From: Streptomyces sp. R302
GTDB taxonomy: Bacteria; Actinomycetota; Actinomycetes; Streptomycetales; Streptomycetaceae
Assembly (NCBI RefSeq): GCF_012927245.1
Contig: NZ_JABBGE010000001.1
Coordinates: forward strand, 773,513 to 837,512
Direction: 5' to 3'
Length of the DNA stretch: 64,000 nt
In this document: in pieces, positions 8,171 through 16,730 of the stretch
How the letters are laid out: each line of letters opens with the position of its first letter
How positions within the stretch are numbered: position 1 is the first letter of the stretch
Notes under the pieces: generated by a model
What the model was told of the DNA's origin: nothing
What the model saw: only the letters and a program-made list of their open reading frames with translations
Databases searched by the model: none
Made by a program: the position numbers and the translations under genes

Positions 8171-9427
8171 TTACGAGAAAAGGGCGCGGCCCCACCAGTC
8201 GTCCGTGTCGCGGACGCCCGGCGGGACGGCGAAGACCGCCGAACCGACGTGCTGGATGTACTCGTTGAGGGCGTCCGACTTCGCGAGCGCGGTCTGCACC
8301 CGGACGAAGCCGGCCCGGACGTCCTTCTGGTACGCGAGGAAGAACAGGCCCGCGTCCAGCCGGCCGAGGCCGTCCGTGCCGTCGGTGAAGGAGTAGCCGC
8401 GGCGCAGCAGGGTGGCCCCGCCGTTGGTGTCCGGGTGGGCGAGCCGGACGTGCGAGTCCGGCTTCATCGCCTTCAGGAACGGCTCGTCGTGCTCCTTCGG
8501 CTTGCCGACCGGCGCGCCCTCCTTCTTGTCGCGGCCGAAGATGTCCTCCTGCTCGGCGAGCGGGGTGCGGTCCCACGTCTCGACGTTCATCCGGATCCGC
8601 CGGGCGACCAGGTACGAGCCGCCGGCCATCCAGGCGGCGCCGCCGGTGGCGTCCTTCGGGCCGACCCAGACGTGCTTGTCGAGGGCGGCGGCGTCGGTGC
8701 CGGCGATGTTCCGGGTGCCGTCCTTGAAGCCGAAGAGGTTGCGCGGGGTCTGCGCGTCCGGGGTGGTCGAGGACGTCTTGCCGAAGCCCAGCTGGGACCA
8801 GCGGACCGCGACCGTGCCGAAGCCGATCCGGGCGAGGTTGCGGATGGCGTGCACGGCGACCTGCGGGTCGTCGGCGCAGGCCTGCACGCACAGGTCGCCG
8901 CCGCTGCGCGCCGGATCGAGGTTGTCGCCCGGGAACCTGGGCAGTTCCACCAGGGCCCCGGGGCGCTTGTCCTTCAGCCCGAACCGCCCGTCGAAGAGCG
9001 AGGGGCCGAAGCCGATCGTGAGGGTGAGCCGGGACGGCTTCAGGCCGAGGGCCTCACCCGTGTCGTCCGGCGGCGCCTCCGGGATCCCGCCGTACGCGCC
9101 CTCGCCGACCTCCCGGCCGGCGGTCATCCGCTCGGCGGCCCGGGTCCACTCCTTCAGGAGCTTCACCAGCTTCTCGCGGTCGTCGGTGGTGACGTCGAAG
9201 GCGGCGAAGTGCAGCCGGTCCTGGACGGGGGTGGCGATGCCGGCCTGGTGGGCGCCGTGGAAGGGGACGGCGGCGCCGCTGGAGGCGACGGGCGTCGTGG
9301 CGTCCCCGTCGCGGGTCAGCGCCACGGCGCCGCCGGCGACGGCGGCACCGAGGGCGAGTCCGCCGCCGGCGGCGAGGACGGTGCGGCGGGCCGGGGCGGC
9401 CGGGGTCCCGGCCGTCTCGGGGGTCAC
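8171..9427 (-). CDS. efeB: Tat-exported Dyp-type heme peroxidase EfeB (DtpA-like)
   Basis: A secreted dye-decolourising peroxidase/deferrochelatase of 418 aa that binds heme and acts outside the membrane. The twin-arginine leader is visible (ARRTVLAAGGGLALG, arginines 14-15), followed by an alanine-rich h-region. The Dyp signature GFKDG lies at residues 233-237, and a C-terminal SHVRLAHP...LLRRGYSF block carries the expected proximal histidine and distal arginine. Its start overlaps the efeO stop by 4 nt (ATGA), indicating translational coupling. The homologous S. lividans protein DtpA is a known A-type DyP from an efe operon. The precise physiological substrate (Fe2+, heme or other) is debated for the family. 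Confidence 0.92.
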   Translation of the reverse strand: MTPETAGTPAAPARRTVLAAGGGLALGAAVAGGAVALTRDGDATTPVASSGAAVPFHGAHQAGIATPVQDRLHFAAFDVTTDDREKLVKLLKEWTRAAERMTAGREVGEGAYGGIPEAPPDDTGEALGLKPSRLTLTIGFGPSLFDGRFGLKDKRPGALVELPRFPGDNLDPARSGGDLCVQACADDPQVAVHAIRNLARIGFGTVAVRWSQLGFGKTSSTTPDAQTPRNLFGFKDGTRNIAGTDAAALDKHVWVGPKDATGGAAWMAGGSYLVARRIRMNVETWDRTPLAEQEDIFGRDKKEGAPVGKPKEHDEPFLKAMKPDSHVRLAHPDTNGGATLLRRGYSFTDGTDGLGRLDAGLFFLAYQKDVRAGFVRVQTALAKSDALNEYIQHVGSAVFAVPPGVRDTDDWWGRALFS

Positions 9428-10581
9428 TTGACGACCGCCGCGGCGAGCTTGGAGAGCGGCTCGGCCAGCGCGTTGACGCCGTCCGACAGCTTCTTGCGCT
9501 CGGCGTCGCCGACCTTGTCGTACGAGGTGAAGTCGTAGCCGGTCTTGTCGGCGCGGTAGGCGTCGAGCAGCGTGTTCAGCGCGGCGAACTGCTTGTCCAG
9601 TTCGGCGACGAGGGCGGCGTCGTTCTTCGCGGCGACCGGCTTGAGCAGGTCGAAGGACTTCTGGGCGCCCTCGACGTTGGCCTTGAAGTCGACCAGGTCG
9701 GTGTGGGAGTAGCGCTCCTCCTCGCCGGTGACCTTGCCGGTGGCGACCTCGTCGAGGAGTTCCTTGGCGCCGTTCGCCATCGAGGTGGGGGTGATCTCGG
9801 CGGTGCCGACCCGCTTCACCCAGTCCGCCAGGTCCTTGTCGAGGAGGTCGGCGAGCTGCTTCTCGCGCGGGGTGATCTTCTTGTCCTGCCAGAGCGCCTT
9901 CTCCAGGCGGTGCCAGCCGGTCCAGTCCTTCGCCGGGTCCTGGCCCTCCTCCAGGCCGTCCTCGCGGACGTCGACCTTCGGGTCGATGTCGCCGAAGGAC
10001 TCGGCGACCGGCTCGGTGCGCTCCCAGCCGATGCGGGAGGGGGCGTACGCCTTCTTCGCGGCCTCCAGGTCACCGGCGCGGACGGCGTCGGTGAAGACCT
10101 TCACCTTCGGCAGCGTCTCCTCGGCCTGGGCCTGGACGTACTGGCGGTACGCGGCGACGGCGGCGTCCATCTCGGGCGAGCGCTTCGGGGCGGAGGCGTC
10201 GTCGCCGGTGAGGGTGACGGCCTGGCGGATGCCGGCGCCGGTCATGCCGGGCTTGCAGACGATGGCGTACGAGCCGGCCTTGATCTCGGCGGTGAGCGTG
10301 GCCTTGGTGCCGGGGCCGATGTTCTCGCGCTCGGTGACGATCCGGTCGTCCGGGTAGAGGACGTACACCTCGGTGACCTTGGAGCCTCGGTTCTCCACGT
10401 TCAGCGTGACGTGGCCGGCCGGGAACTCCTTCTTCGACACCTCGCAGGAGTCGTCCTTGGCGGTGACGGTGACTCCGTCACCGTCCGCCTTGGCGTCGCT
10501 CTTCGCGGTGCATCCGGTGACGGCGGCCAGGACGGCGGCGCCCGCCAGGGTGGTGACGGCGGTGGTGCGGACGGCTCGCAT
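9424..10581 (-). CDS. efeO: Iron uptake lipoprotein EfeO (cupredoxin + M75 imelysin domain)
   Basis: An extracytoplasmic iron-binding lipoprotein of 385 aa that feeds the EfeU permease. The lipobox AAVTGC places the acylated cysteine at residue 24. A cupredoxin-like domain follows (EVSKKEFPAGHVTLNVENRG, about residues 30-115). The imelysin/M75 domain (about 130-385) contains the WHRLEKALW segment with the family HxxE metal motif. It is the first gene of the operon; the ATG is 55 nt downstream of an iron box. EfeB follows with a 4-nt overlap. Confidence 0.93.
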   Translation of the reverse strand: MRAVRTTAVTTLAGAAVLAAVTGCTAKSDAKADGDGVTVTAKDDSCEVSKKEFPAGHVTLNVENRGSKVTEVYVLYPDDRIVTERENIGPGTKATLTAEIKAGSYAIVCKPGMTGAGIRQAVTLTGDDASAPKRSPEMDAAVAAYRQYVQAQAEETLPKVKVFTDAVRAGDLEAAKKAYAPSRIGWERTEPVAESFGDIDPKVDVREDGLEEGQDPAKDWTGWHRLEKALWQDKKITPREKQLADLLDKDLADWVKRVGTAEITPTSMANGAKELLDEVATGKVTGEEERYSHTDLVDFKANVEGAQKSFDLLKPVAAKNDAALVAELDKQFAALNTLLDAYRADKTGYDFTSYDKVGDAERKKLSDGVNALAEPLSKLAAAVVK

Positions 10582-10635
10582 GAGGGCTCCAGGACGGGCG
10601 ATCGGACGGGGGACTGACGCTGAGGCGGACCTAAC

Positions 10636-10654
10636 TTAACCGAGGCTTACCTCA
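10636..10654. promoter_or_regulatory. Iron box (DmdR/IdeR type) in front of efeO
   Basis: TTAACCGAGGCTTACCTCA matches 13 of 19 positions of the DtxR/IdeR/DmdR consensus TTAGGTTAGGCTAACCTAA, with the right half best conserved. It lies about 55 bp upstream of the efeO start on the side where the promoter must be. Iron-dependent repression is inferred. Confidence 0.65.
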
Positions 10655-10787
10655 GTCGTACCCCCTCGTCCAGTGACGTGACTCTCACGTTCGGCGGATC
10701 GGATACGGGGTGGTCACGGACACGCCATGACCGCCCCATCGCCGGGTCAAACACCGGTCAAGCGGGGTGGTTCGTGACGATTTCTCC

Positions 10788-11333
10788 TCAGGAGGCTTCC
10801 CGGCGCGGCACGACCTGCGGGACGCCCGTCCGCGGATGCGGGAAGACCTCCACCGGCTGCCGGTGGACCCGGCGCAGGAGCTCCTCGCCGAACACCTCGG
10901 CGGGCGGCCCGTCGGCGGCCACGACACCGCCGTGCGCGACCCCCACCCGGTCCGCGTGCGCCGCCGCAAGCCCCCGGGTCGTGCAGGACGACCACCACCG
11001 CGTCCCCGGCCGCCGCCCGCTCCCGGCGGACCCGCAGCACCAGTTCCCGGTGGCGCAGGCCGAGCACGGCTGCCGGCTCGTCGAGCAGCAGCCCGGTCCG
11101 CTGGGCCGCCCCCTGGCCGGCGCCACCCGGGCCCGCTCCCCACCGGAGAGCGCGGAGAACGGCCGCGCGGCGAAGTCGGCCACCTCGGTCGCGGCCCTCG
11201 CCTCCGCCACCGCCGCCCCGTCCTCCGCCTCGCGTACGGTGCCCGCCCACGGGGCCCGGCCCATCCGGACGACCTCGGCGACCGGGAAGGGGAAGGACAG
11301 TTCGGCGGCCTGCGGCAGCACCGCCCGCCGCCG
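10788..11333 (-). pseudogene. hmuV: Heme ABC transporter ATPase HmuV, truncated and frameshifted
   Basis: Remains of the ATPase of a HmuTUV heme importer. One frame gives RRRAVLPQAAELSF...FSALSGGERARV, then the match moves to another frame (RTGLLLDEPAAVLGLRHREL ... VVVVLHD), then returns to the first for GLAAAHADRV...EVFPHPRTGVPQVVP. That means two compensating frameshifts around the signature and Walker B regions. The N-terminal third, including Walker A, is absent: homology stops abruptly at about 11333. It is therefore not a working ATPase. Downstream on the other strand lies a piece of an HtaA-type gene, pointing to rearrangement of one locus. Confidence 0.8.
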
Positions 11334-11614
11334 GAACCACGAGCACCCTCACCGCCGACGTCACCACCGCCTCCGGCGCCAGGAAGGGCGTGCGCTTCGC
11401 CGAACTCGACCCGACGAAGGCCGACTGGACCCCGAAGGGCGAGGTCGTCACCCTCGCCGCCCTGCCCGCGAAGCCGACCGCCGACCGCGCCGCGCTCTTC
11501 GCCGCCTCCGGCGGAGTGTCCTCCTGCGACGCGGGCCTCGCCCTCGACCCGGTGACCGTCTCCCTCGCGCTGGACGAGGACGCCGTGCTCCCGACCGCCC
11601 ACCGCCACCAGTAA
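11334..11614 (+). pseudogene. htaA: C-terminal fragment of an HtaA-domain heme-binding protein
   Basis: An open frame without its own plausible start reads STLTADVTTASGARKGVRFAE, then LDPTKADWTPKGEVVTLAAL and GLALDPVTVSLALDEDAVLP before a stop. This style (tract of T/A/D strands, RFAELD, LDPV-x-V-x-LALD) matches the end of HtaA domains that accompany actinobacterial hmuTUV genes. It begins exactly where hmuV homology ends but on the opposite strand. A deletion combined with inversion within one heme-uptake cluster is the simplest reading. The assignment rests on remembered family style, so it is moderate. Confidence 0.55.
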
Positions 11615-11760
11615 CGGGACTAGTACCACCGTCACCACCGGCGCGGGCACGGTCGGCGGTGCCGGCGCCGAGGGGTGACCGGGCCGCGCCGGCAGGGCCG
11701 TACCCCGGGACGAACCGAGGTAATGCCCTGTCACCTGTCCCTGGATGGTTCAATTCCGGC

Positions 11761-12444
11761 ATGAACACGACTGGCGAGACCGGCACCGGCACCGAGATCG
11801 ACGTCCTGCGGGTCTTCTGCGCGGGCGACGGGCGCCACGGCAACGCCCTCGGGGTCGTCCGCGACGGTCGCACCCACCCCGACGAGGCGTCCCGGCAGGC
11901 GCTCGCCAAGGAACTCGGCTTCAGCGAGACCGTGTTCGTCGACGACCCCGAGCGCGGCATCGTCGACATCTACACCCCGGGCCTGCGGATGCCCTTCGCC
12001 GGACACCCGCTCGTCGGCACCGCCTGGCTGCTCGACCTGGAGGTGATCTGCCCGCCCGCCGGAGAGATATGGGTGCGCGGCGACGGCGAGTTCACCTGGA
12101 TCGAGGCCCGCGCCGCCTGGGCCCCGCCGCGCACCCTGCGGCAGTACGCCTCCGCCGCCGAGGTCGACGCGCTGGAGGTGCCCGAGCCGGGGGAGTGGAT
12201 CTACGCCTGGGCGTGGGAGGAGGAGGCCGCCGGCCGGGTCCGGGCGCGCGCCTTCCCCGGCCGCGGCGACGGCATCGACGAGGACGAGGCCACCGGCGCG
12301 GCGGCCCTGCTGCTCACCGAACGCCTCGGCCGGGCCCTCAACATCACGCAGGGCCGGGGGTCGCAGCTGCTGACCGCCCCCGGCCCTGACGGCATCGTGG
12401 AGTTGGGCGGACGGGTCCGCCTGGAAAGAACGCTGATGCGCTAG
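11761..12444 (+). CDS. PhzF-family isomerase/epimerase-like protein
   Basis: A predicted cytosolic enzyme of the PhzF/diaminopimelate epimerase fold. It has the typical N-terminal layout (IDVLRVFCAGDGRHGNALGVV), the MPFAGHPLVGTAWLL block near residue 80, and the C-terminal DEATGAAALLLTERLGR block. At 227 aa it is shorter than the usual 260-280 aa, with the middle region reduced. PhzF proteins isomerise small hydroxy/amino acids and are often of unknown substrate; no phenazine genes are present here. It ends 6 bp from the convergent heme oxygenase gene. Substrate unknown. Confidence 0.82.
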   Translation: MNTTGETGTGTEIDVLRVFCAGDGRHGNALGVVRDGRTHPDEASRQALAKELGFSETVFVDDPERGIVDIYTPGLRMPFAGHPLVGTAWLLDLEVICPPAGEIWVRGDGEFTWIEARAAWAPPRTLRQYASAAEVDALEVPEPGEWIYAWAWEEEAAGRVRARAFPGRGDGIDEDEATGAAALLLTERLGRALNITQGRGSQLLTAPGPDGIVELGGRVRLERTLMR

Positions 12445-12450
12445 AAGCGC

Positions 12451-13101
12451 TTACGCGCTGAGCGGGAACTCGCCGCCCAGCTCGCGGAAGACGGCCGTGT
12501 TGAAGGCGAAGGCCCGCTTGCACTCGTCGACGATCCGCTGCTTCTCCAGGTCGTCCGCGTTCACCCCGTCGAGGAGTTCGCGGTAGGACCGCTTGAACGC
12601 GGCCGGGTTGCCGATCGCGTCGAAGACGTAGAACCGCACGCCGTCGCCCTTGCGGTCGAAGCCCCAGGTCCGCTCGGCCTTGTCGCGGATGATCTGACCG
12701 CCCGACAGATCGCCCAGGTAGCGGGTGTAGTGGTGGGCGACGTAACCGGCCGGCCAGGTGCGGGCGCACTCGGCGACCCGGGCCGCGTACGCCTCGGTGG
12801 CCGGCAGCGCGGAGAGCCCGGCGCGCCAGCCGGGGCCGCGCAGATGGGCGAGGTCCGCCTCCAGGGCCTCCGTGCGGAAGAGCTCGGGCTGTATGAAGGG
12901 CCCGGCGACCGGGTCCTCGCGCAGCGCCTCCGCGCCCTCCTCCAGGGCCCGGTACACGAACCACAGCTGTTCCGTGTAGCGGGCGTAGGCGTCCACGCCG
13001 AGCCGTCCGCCCAGGAGGTCGCCCATGAAGGACGAGGTCTCCGCCTCCGTGTGCTGCTCGTGCGAGGCCGTGCGGATGAGGGTGGAGAAGGGCGTGTCCA
13101 A
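12451..13101 (-). CDS. Biliverdin-producing heme oxygenase (TTG start)
   Basis: A cytosolic HmuO-type heme oxygenase of 216 aa that cleaves heme to biliverdin, CO and iron. The proximal histidine is His17 in HTEAETSSFM, which aligns with His20 of C. diphtheriae HmuO. The distal glycine helix appears as YLGDLSGGQI. The longer frame beginning at 13152 lacks a ribosome binding site, whereas a TTG at 13101 is preceded by GGAGG with a 6-nt spacer and gives the normal family length, so TTG is chosen. A strong iron box lies 49 bp upstream. With the neighbouring heme importer broken, it must act on heme taken up by another system or on endogenous heme. Confidence 0.92.
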   Translation of the reverse strand: MDTPFSTLIRTASHEQHTEAETSSFMGDLLGGRLGVDAYARYTEQLWFVYRALEEGAEALREDPVAGPFIQPELFRTEALEADLAHLRGPGWRAGLSALPATEAYAARVAECARTWPAGYVAHHYTRYLGDLSGGQIIRDKAERTWGFDRKGDGVRFYVFDAIGNPAAFKRSYRELLDGVNADDLEKQRIVDECKRAFAFNTAVFRELGGEFPLSA

Positions 13102-13149
13102 GGCGTGCCTCCGAGACCGATGGGGCGGGAACCAGTCGACCCGATCTTG

Positions 13150-13168
13150 CAAGGTTAGGTTTACCTAA
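13150..13168. promoter_or_regulatory. Iron box (DmdR/IdeR type) in front of heme oxygenase
   Basis: CAAGGTTAGGTTTACCTAA agrees with the DtxR/IdeR/DmdR consensus at 15 of 19 positions. The site sits 49-67 bp upstream of the TTG start and probably overlaps the promoter. Repression by an iron-loaded DtxR-family protein is inferred. Confidence 0.75.
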
Positions 13169-13220
13169 GTCAACTGGTTTCCCGACGACCTGTCGGTAAA
13201 GGTTGTACCCCCGAGGGGGG

Positions 13221-14078
13221 TCAGGGCAACGTAAGGATGTCCGCTCCCGTCTCGGTGACCACAAGGGTGTGCTCGAACTGCGCGGTCCGCTTGCGGTCCT
13301 TGGTCACCACGGTCCAGCCGTCGTCCCACATGTCGTACTCGTGGGTGCCGAGGGTCAGCATCGGCTCGATCGTGAAGGTCATGCCGGGCTGGATGACGGT
13401 GGTGTGGTGGGGCGAGTCGTAGTGCGGCACGATCAGCCCGGAGTGGAACGACGTGTTGATGCCGTGCCCGGTGAAGTCCCGCACCACGCCGTAGCCGAAG
13501 CGCTTGGCGTACGACTCGATGACCCGGCCGATGATGTTGATCTGGCGGCCCGGCTTCACCGCCTTGATCGCGCGGTTCAGCGACTCCCGGGTGCGCTCGA
13601 CGAGCAGCCGCGACTCCTCGTCGACGTCGCCGCAGAGGTAGGTGGCGTTGTTGTCGCCGTGGACGCCGCCGATGTACGCCGTCACGTCCAGGTTCACGAT
13701 GTCGCCGTCGCGCAGCACCGTGGAGTCCGGGATGCCGTGGCAGATGACCTCGTTGACCGAGGCGCACAGCGACTTGGGGAAGCCCCGGTAGCCCAGGGTC
13801 GACGGATAGGCGCCGTGGTCGCACATGTACGCGTGCGCGACCCGGTCGAGCTCGTCGGTGGTGACGCCCGGGGCGATGAGCTTGGCGGCCTCCTCCATCG
13901 CCTGCGCGGCGATGCGGCCGGCGATCCGCATCCGTTCGATCGTGTCGGAGTCCTGCACCTCGGGCCCCGTGTACGGGGTGGGGGCGGGCTTTCCGACGTA
14001 CTCGGGGCGACGGATCGAGCCCGGGACGGAGCGGGTGGGGGAGAGCTCCCCCGGTACGAGAAGCGACTGGCCAGACAT
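13221..14078 (-). CDS. map: Type I methionine aminopeptidase
   Basis: Removes the initiator methionine from nascent proteins in the cytosol. The 285-aa protein has the pita-bread fold with all five metal ligands recognisable in order: D in [12 protein letters not shown] in HGDNNATY, H in [11 protein letters not shown] in FTIEPML and E in QFEHTLVV. An N-terminal extension ([15 protein letters not shown]...) is typical of the actinobacterial MapA-like long form. The ATG at 14078 lies 7 nt after TAGACT on the minus strand, so the mRNA is probably leaderless; the longer frame to 14162 would start upstream of the promoter. Divergent from the next small gene. Confidence 0.95.
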   Translation of the reverse strand: MSGQSLLVPGELSPTRSVPGSIRRPEYVGKPAPTPYTGPEVQDSDTIERMRIAGRIAAQAMEEAAKLIAPGVTTDELDRVAHAYMCDHGAYPSTLGYRGFPKSLCASVNEVICHGIPDSTVLRDGDIVNLDVTAYIGGVHGDNNATYLCGDVDEESRLLVERTRESLNRAIKAVKPGRQINIIGRVIESYAKRFGYGVVRDFTGHGINTSFHSGLIVPHYDSPHHTTVIQPGMTFTIEPMLTLGTHEYDMWDDGWTVVTKDRKRTAQFEHTLVVTETGADILTLP

Positions 14079-14139
14079 GCCAGCGAGTCTAACGACCGTG
14101 TCTGGGGCAGCATGGTCCCGAAGGAAGGAGCCGACGACC

Positions 14140-14370
14140 ATGGCCCTGTTCAAGAAGCGCACGGCCGGAAAGCCGGGCGAGTGGTACTACTGCCTGGAAC
14201 ACAAGAAGGTCGAGGAAGGGCCCGAATGCCCGGCGAAGAACCGATTCGGCCCCTACGCCACCCGTGAGGAGGCCTCGCACGCCATGGAGACCGCCCGCGA
14301 GCGGAACCTGGAGTGGGAGACCGACCCCCGCTGGCACGACAAGCCGGGCCCGGTGGAGGACCAGGACTGA
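14140..14370 (+). CDS. Small conserved protein of unknown function (76 aa)
   Basis: A soluble, charged protein ([20 protein letters not shown]...) with two cysteines 15-20 residues apart (YYCLEHKK and [12 protein letters not shown]), then a helical [17 protein letters not shown]. The GGAAGGAG ribosome binding site is 9 nt before the ATG at 14140. The [17 protein letters not shown] stretch resembles the repeat unit of SPOR-like domains, a weak resemblance only. It is divergent from the aminopeptidase gene. Function unknown. Confidence 0.8.
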   Translation: MALFKKRTAGKPGEWYYCLEHKKVEEGPECPAKNRFGPYATREEASHAMETARERNLEWETDPRWHDKPGPVEDQD

Positions 14371-14413
14371 CGGCGCCGGGCGGCGGCCGGCCCCCGGCCC
14401 CGCCCCGCCCCGG

Positions 14414-15709
14414 TCACATCGCCACTGCCGCCGCTTCCTGGTGGGCCTTGCGGCGCAGCGCGTCCTCGTCGGTGTCGGAGTCGTAGCGGAGCAGCTTCGG
14501 CAGGGTCAGGCAGAGCAGGCCGACCGAGGCCACGCAGGCGACGCCGCCCGCCCAGACGGCGGTACGGGTGCCGGTCCATCCGGCCATCACGCCCGCCCGC
14601 ACCTGGCCGAGCTGCGGGCCCACGCTGTACGAGAGCACCTCGATGCCCGCGAGCCGGCCGCGCAGTTCCTCCGGGATCGTCTGGTTCCAGATCGTCGAGC
14701 GCCCGAGCCCGCTCAGCATGTCGCCGGCGCCCGCGAACGCCAGGCACAGCAGAACCGCCCACACGTTCCCGAACCAGCCCGCGCCCGCGATCGCGAGCCC
14801 CCAGCCGGCGGCGCCGCCGGCCACGAGCAGCCCGTGCCGCCGCACCTTGGAGGTCCAGCCGCTGGTCAGCCCGAGGACCAGGGAGCCGACGGAGCCGGCC
14901 GCGTACATGAGGCCGAGGGACCAGGGGGCGTCCAGCTCGTCCGCGAGGAAGGGGAAGACCGCGTTCGGGAAGGCGAAGACCATGGCGGCCAGGTCGATCG
15001 CGTACGTGCCCAGCAGCACCGGGCGCGACCAGGCGTACCGGGCGCCCTCGGCGATCGACCGGAGCGACGGCTTCTCCGCGTCGTGCGCGGGCGGGGCGGG
15101 GGAGAGGCGCCGGCACATCAGGACCGACACGGCGAAGCCGGCGAGCGTCACCGTGTACGCCGGGGCGTGGCCCGCGTAGGCCACCACGACGCCCGCGACC
15201 GACGGGCCCGCGACGGCCCCGATCTGCCAGCGCAGCGAATTCAGCGCGGCCGCCGCGGTCTGCTGCTCGTGCGGCACGATCCGCGCCAGCAGCGAGTCCA
15301 GGGCGGGCCGCTGGAGCCCGGCGAGCGCGGACACGCCCGCCGCGACCACGTACAAAGGCCACAGCAGGGGGCGGGGGAGCAGCGAGTTCAGCAGCAGCAA
15401 CAGGGCGAGCACCCCGAGCCCCGCCTCCGTCCCGACGATCACCTGCCGCCGGTCCACCGCGTCCGCCAGCGCCCCGCCGTACAGCCCGAACACCACGAGC
15501 GGCACCAGCTCCACGGCGCCCATCGCGCCCACGGCGAGCGGCGAGTCCGTCAGCTCCTTGATCTGCAGCGGCAGCGCCACCATCGCCATGGCGCTGGCGA
15601 AGTACGTGACCAGCCCCTGCCCCCACAGCAGCCGGAAGTCACGGGAGGAGCGCCACGGCGCCGTATCGGGAAGCACGGCCCCAAGCCGCGAACGCAAGGA
15701 AGAACCCAC
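14414..15709 (-). CDS. MFS transporter, EntS/enterobactin-exporter-like
   Basis: A 12-helix exporter of about 431 aa (FRLLWGQGLVTYFASAMAMVALPLQIKELT..., GLYGGALADAVDRRQVIV as the loop 2-3 motif, a large central loop SPAPPAHDAEKPSLRS). The DFRLLWGGQ-type opening is common to MFS_3 (EntS/TetV) exporters of siderophores or drugs. I place the start at a GTG at 15709 (V-G-S-S-L-R-S-R-L); an in-frame GTG a few codons upstream is possible, and no ribosome binding site decides it. The longer open frame upstream runs into repeat sequence. Substrate unknown; the nearby iron genes make a siderophore conceivable but not shown. Confidence 0.85.
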   Translation of the reverse strand: MGSSLRSRLGAVLPDTAPWRSSRDFRLLWGQGLVTYFASAMAMVALPLQIKELTDSPLAVGAMGAVELVPLVVFGLYGGALADAVDRRQVIVGTEAGLGVLALLLLLNSLLPRPLLWPLYVVAAGVSALAGLQRPALDSLLARIVPHEQQTAAAALNSLRWQIGAVAGPSVAGVVVAYAGHAPAYTVTLAGFAVSVLMCRRLSPAPPAHDAEKPSLRSIAEGARYAWSRPVLLGTYAIDLAAMVFAFPNAVFPFLADELDAPWSLGLMYAAGSVGSLVLGLTSGWTSKVRRHGLLVAGGAAGWGLAIAGAGWFGNVWAVLLCLAFAGAGDMLSGLGRSTIWNQTIPEELRGRLAGIEVLSYSVGPQLGQVRAGVMAGWTGTRTAVWAGGVACVASVGLLCLTLPKLLRYDSDTDEDALRRKAHQEAAAVAM

Positions 15710-16141
15710 GGCCGCCCATGCTCCGCCCACCCCCACCCCAGAGCAACCGATTTCCCCCGCCCCCGGGCCGCCCCCGGACAGGCCCCCACCGGTTCCGCCG
15801 CCCACCCTGCGCCGCCGCCCCCAGGCCGCCCCGCCAGGGCGGTGCCCACCCCGCGCCCGTCGTCCCCGTGGGCATACGTCCCGCTGGGGCGGTGCCCAGC
15901 CGCAGGCCCGGCGCGCGGGGCCTGGCCCTGGCACGCGCCCGCACCCGTCGTCCCTGTGGGCATACGTCCCGCCAGGGCGCGTATCGGGTCGCGATCAATG
16001 AGCATCGCAGCTTCCGGAGCGGGTGCCGGCCTGGGGCACGGGGCCCGGCGATCTGCGGCTGCGCCGTGTGGACGCGAGTGACCGGAAGCGTTGCCGCAGG
16101 CAGCGGCCGGGACCCGGCTGCGTGCCCGCCGGGACGGTGTT
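15710..16141. repeat. Intergenic repeats and decayed IS5-type end
   Basis: No gene is seen. From about 15835 to 15980 lie two to three copies of the GTGGGCATACGTCCCGC...GGGCGGTGCCCACC hairpin repeat also found at 1.24-1.56 kb. The last copy runs directly into an IS-end-like sequence. The rest, up to the TetR stop, is featureless GC-rich DNA. Confidence 0.65.
15975..16090 (+). mobile_element. Remnant of the left end of an IS5-family element
   Basis: GGGCGCGTATCGGGTCGCGA followed by TCAA matches the left terminal inverted repeat of the complete IS at 17709 in 21 of 24 positions. Similarity continues weakly (GCAGCTTCCGGAGC; GTGTGGACGCGAGTGACCGG against the IS transposase start region ATGACGCGAGTGCAACTGACC). 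No transposase frame or right end remains. The junction with the host repeat is at the same position as in the complete element. Confidence 0.6.
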
Positions 16142-16720
16142 TCAGACCACGGCGAGCCGGTCCACCAGCAGCTCCACCCTCGGCTCGGCGTCCTCCGGCG
16201 GCAACCGTCCCGCCCGGGTCAGGGTCGCAAGGCCGTGCAGGGACGCCCAGAACACCTCGGTGAACAGCCCCGGGTGGACACCGTCCCCGGCGACCTCGCC
16301 CAGGCTCTCCAGCAGCGCGGCGAAGGCGTCCTTCAGCGGCTCCGGGGTGTCCTCCTGCGCGTACGCCAGGCCGCCGTCGAGCTGGAACAAGGCGTCGTAG
16401 ACCGCCGGGTTGCGTGCGGCGAAGTCGAGGTAGGCGCGGGCGAGCGCGGCGACCCGCTCGCGCGGGCCGTCCGCGGCGGAGGTCGTGGCACGCACCGCCG
16501 CGGCCAACTCGGCAGCGCCCTCCAGGGCGACGGCGCCGATGATCTCCCGCTTGCCGCGGAAGTGGCTGTAGAGGACGGGCTGGCTGTACTCGATGCGCTC
16601 GGCGAGCCGGCGGGTTGTGACCGCGTCCCAGCCCTGCTGCTCGGCGAGTTCGCGGGCTGTCGCCACGATGAGGCGCTCGCGCTCCGCCCGTTCGCGCTGC
16701 TTGCGTTCTTGTACCGACAT
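16142..16720 (-). CDS. TetR family repressor of the adjacent membrane-protein genes
   Basis: A 192-aa regulator with a clear HTH (VTTRRLAERIEYSQPVLYSHF, about residues 33-53) and the WHG-type C-terminal domain (VFWASLHGLATLTRAGRLP). I choose the ATG at 16720 (MSVQERKQRERAERE); an ATG 9 codons upstream is possible but would lie against the operator. It is divergent from DUF1772 and DUF4267 genes, and two CTAGC-N3-GCTAG dyads occupy the intergenic space. Repression of both directions is the natural model. Confidence 0.9.
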   Translation of the reverse strand: MSVQERKQRERAERERLIVATARELAEQQGWDAVTTRRLAERIEYSQPVLYSHFRGKREIIGAVALEGAAELAAAVRATTSAADGPRERVAALARAYLDFAARNPAVYDALFQLDGGLAYAQEDTPEPLKDAFAALLESLGEVAGDGVHPGLFTEVFWASLHGLATLTRAGRLPPEDAEPRVELLVDRLAVV

Positions 16721-16730
16721 GACTCGAATC

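Noticed and set aside
11761..12444. PhzF-like gene as evidence for phenazine synthesis
   Set aside because: No other phz gene is present and PhzF-fold proteins are widespread with unrelated functions.
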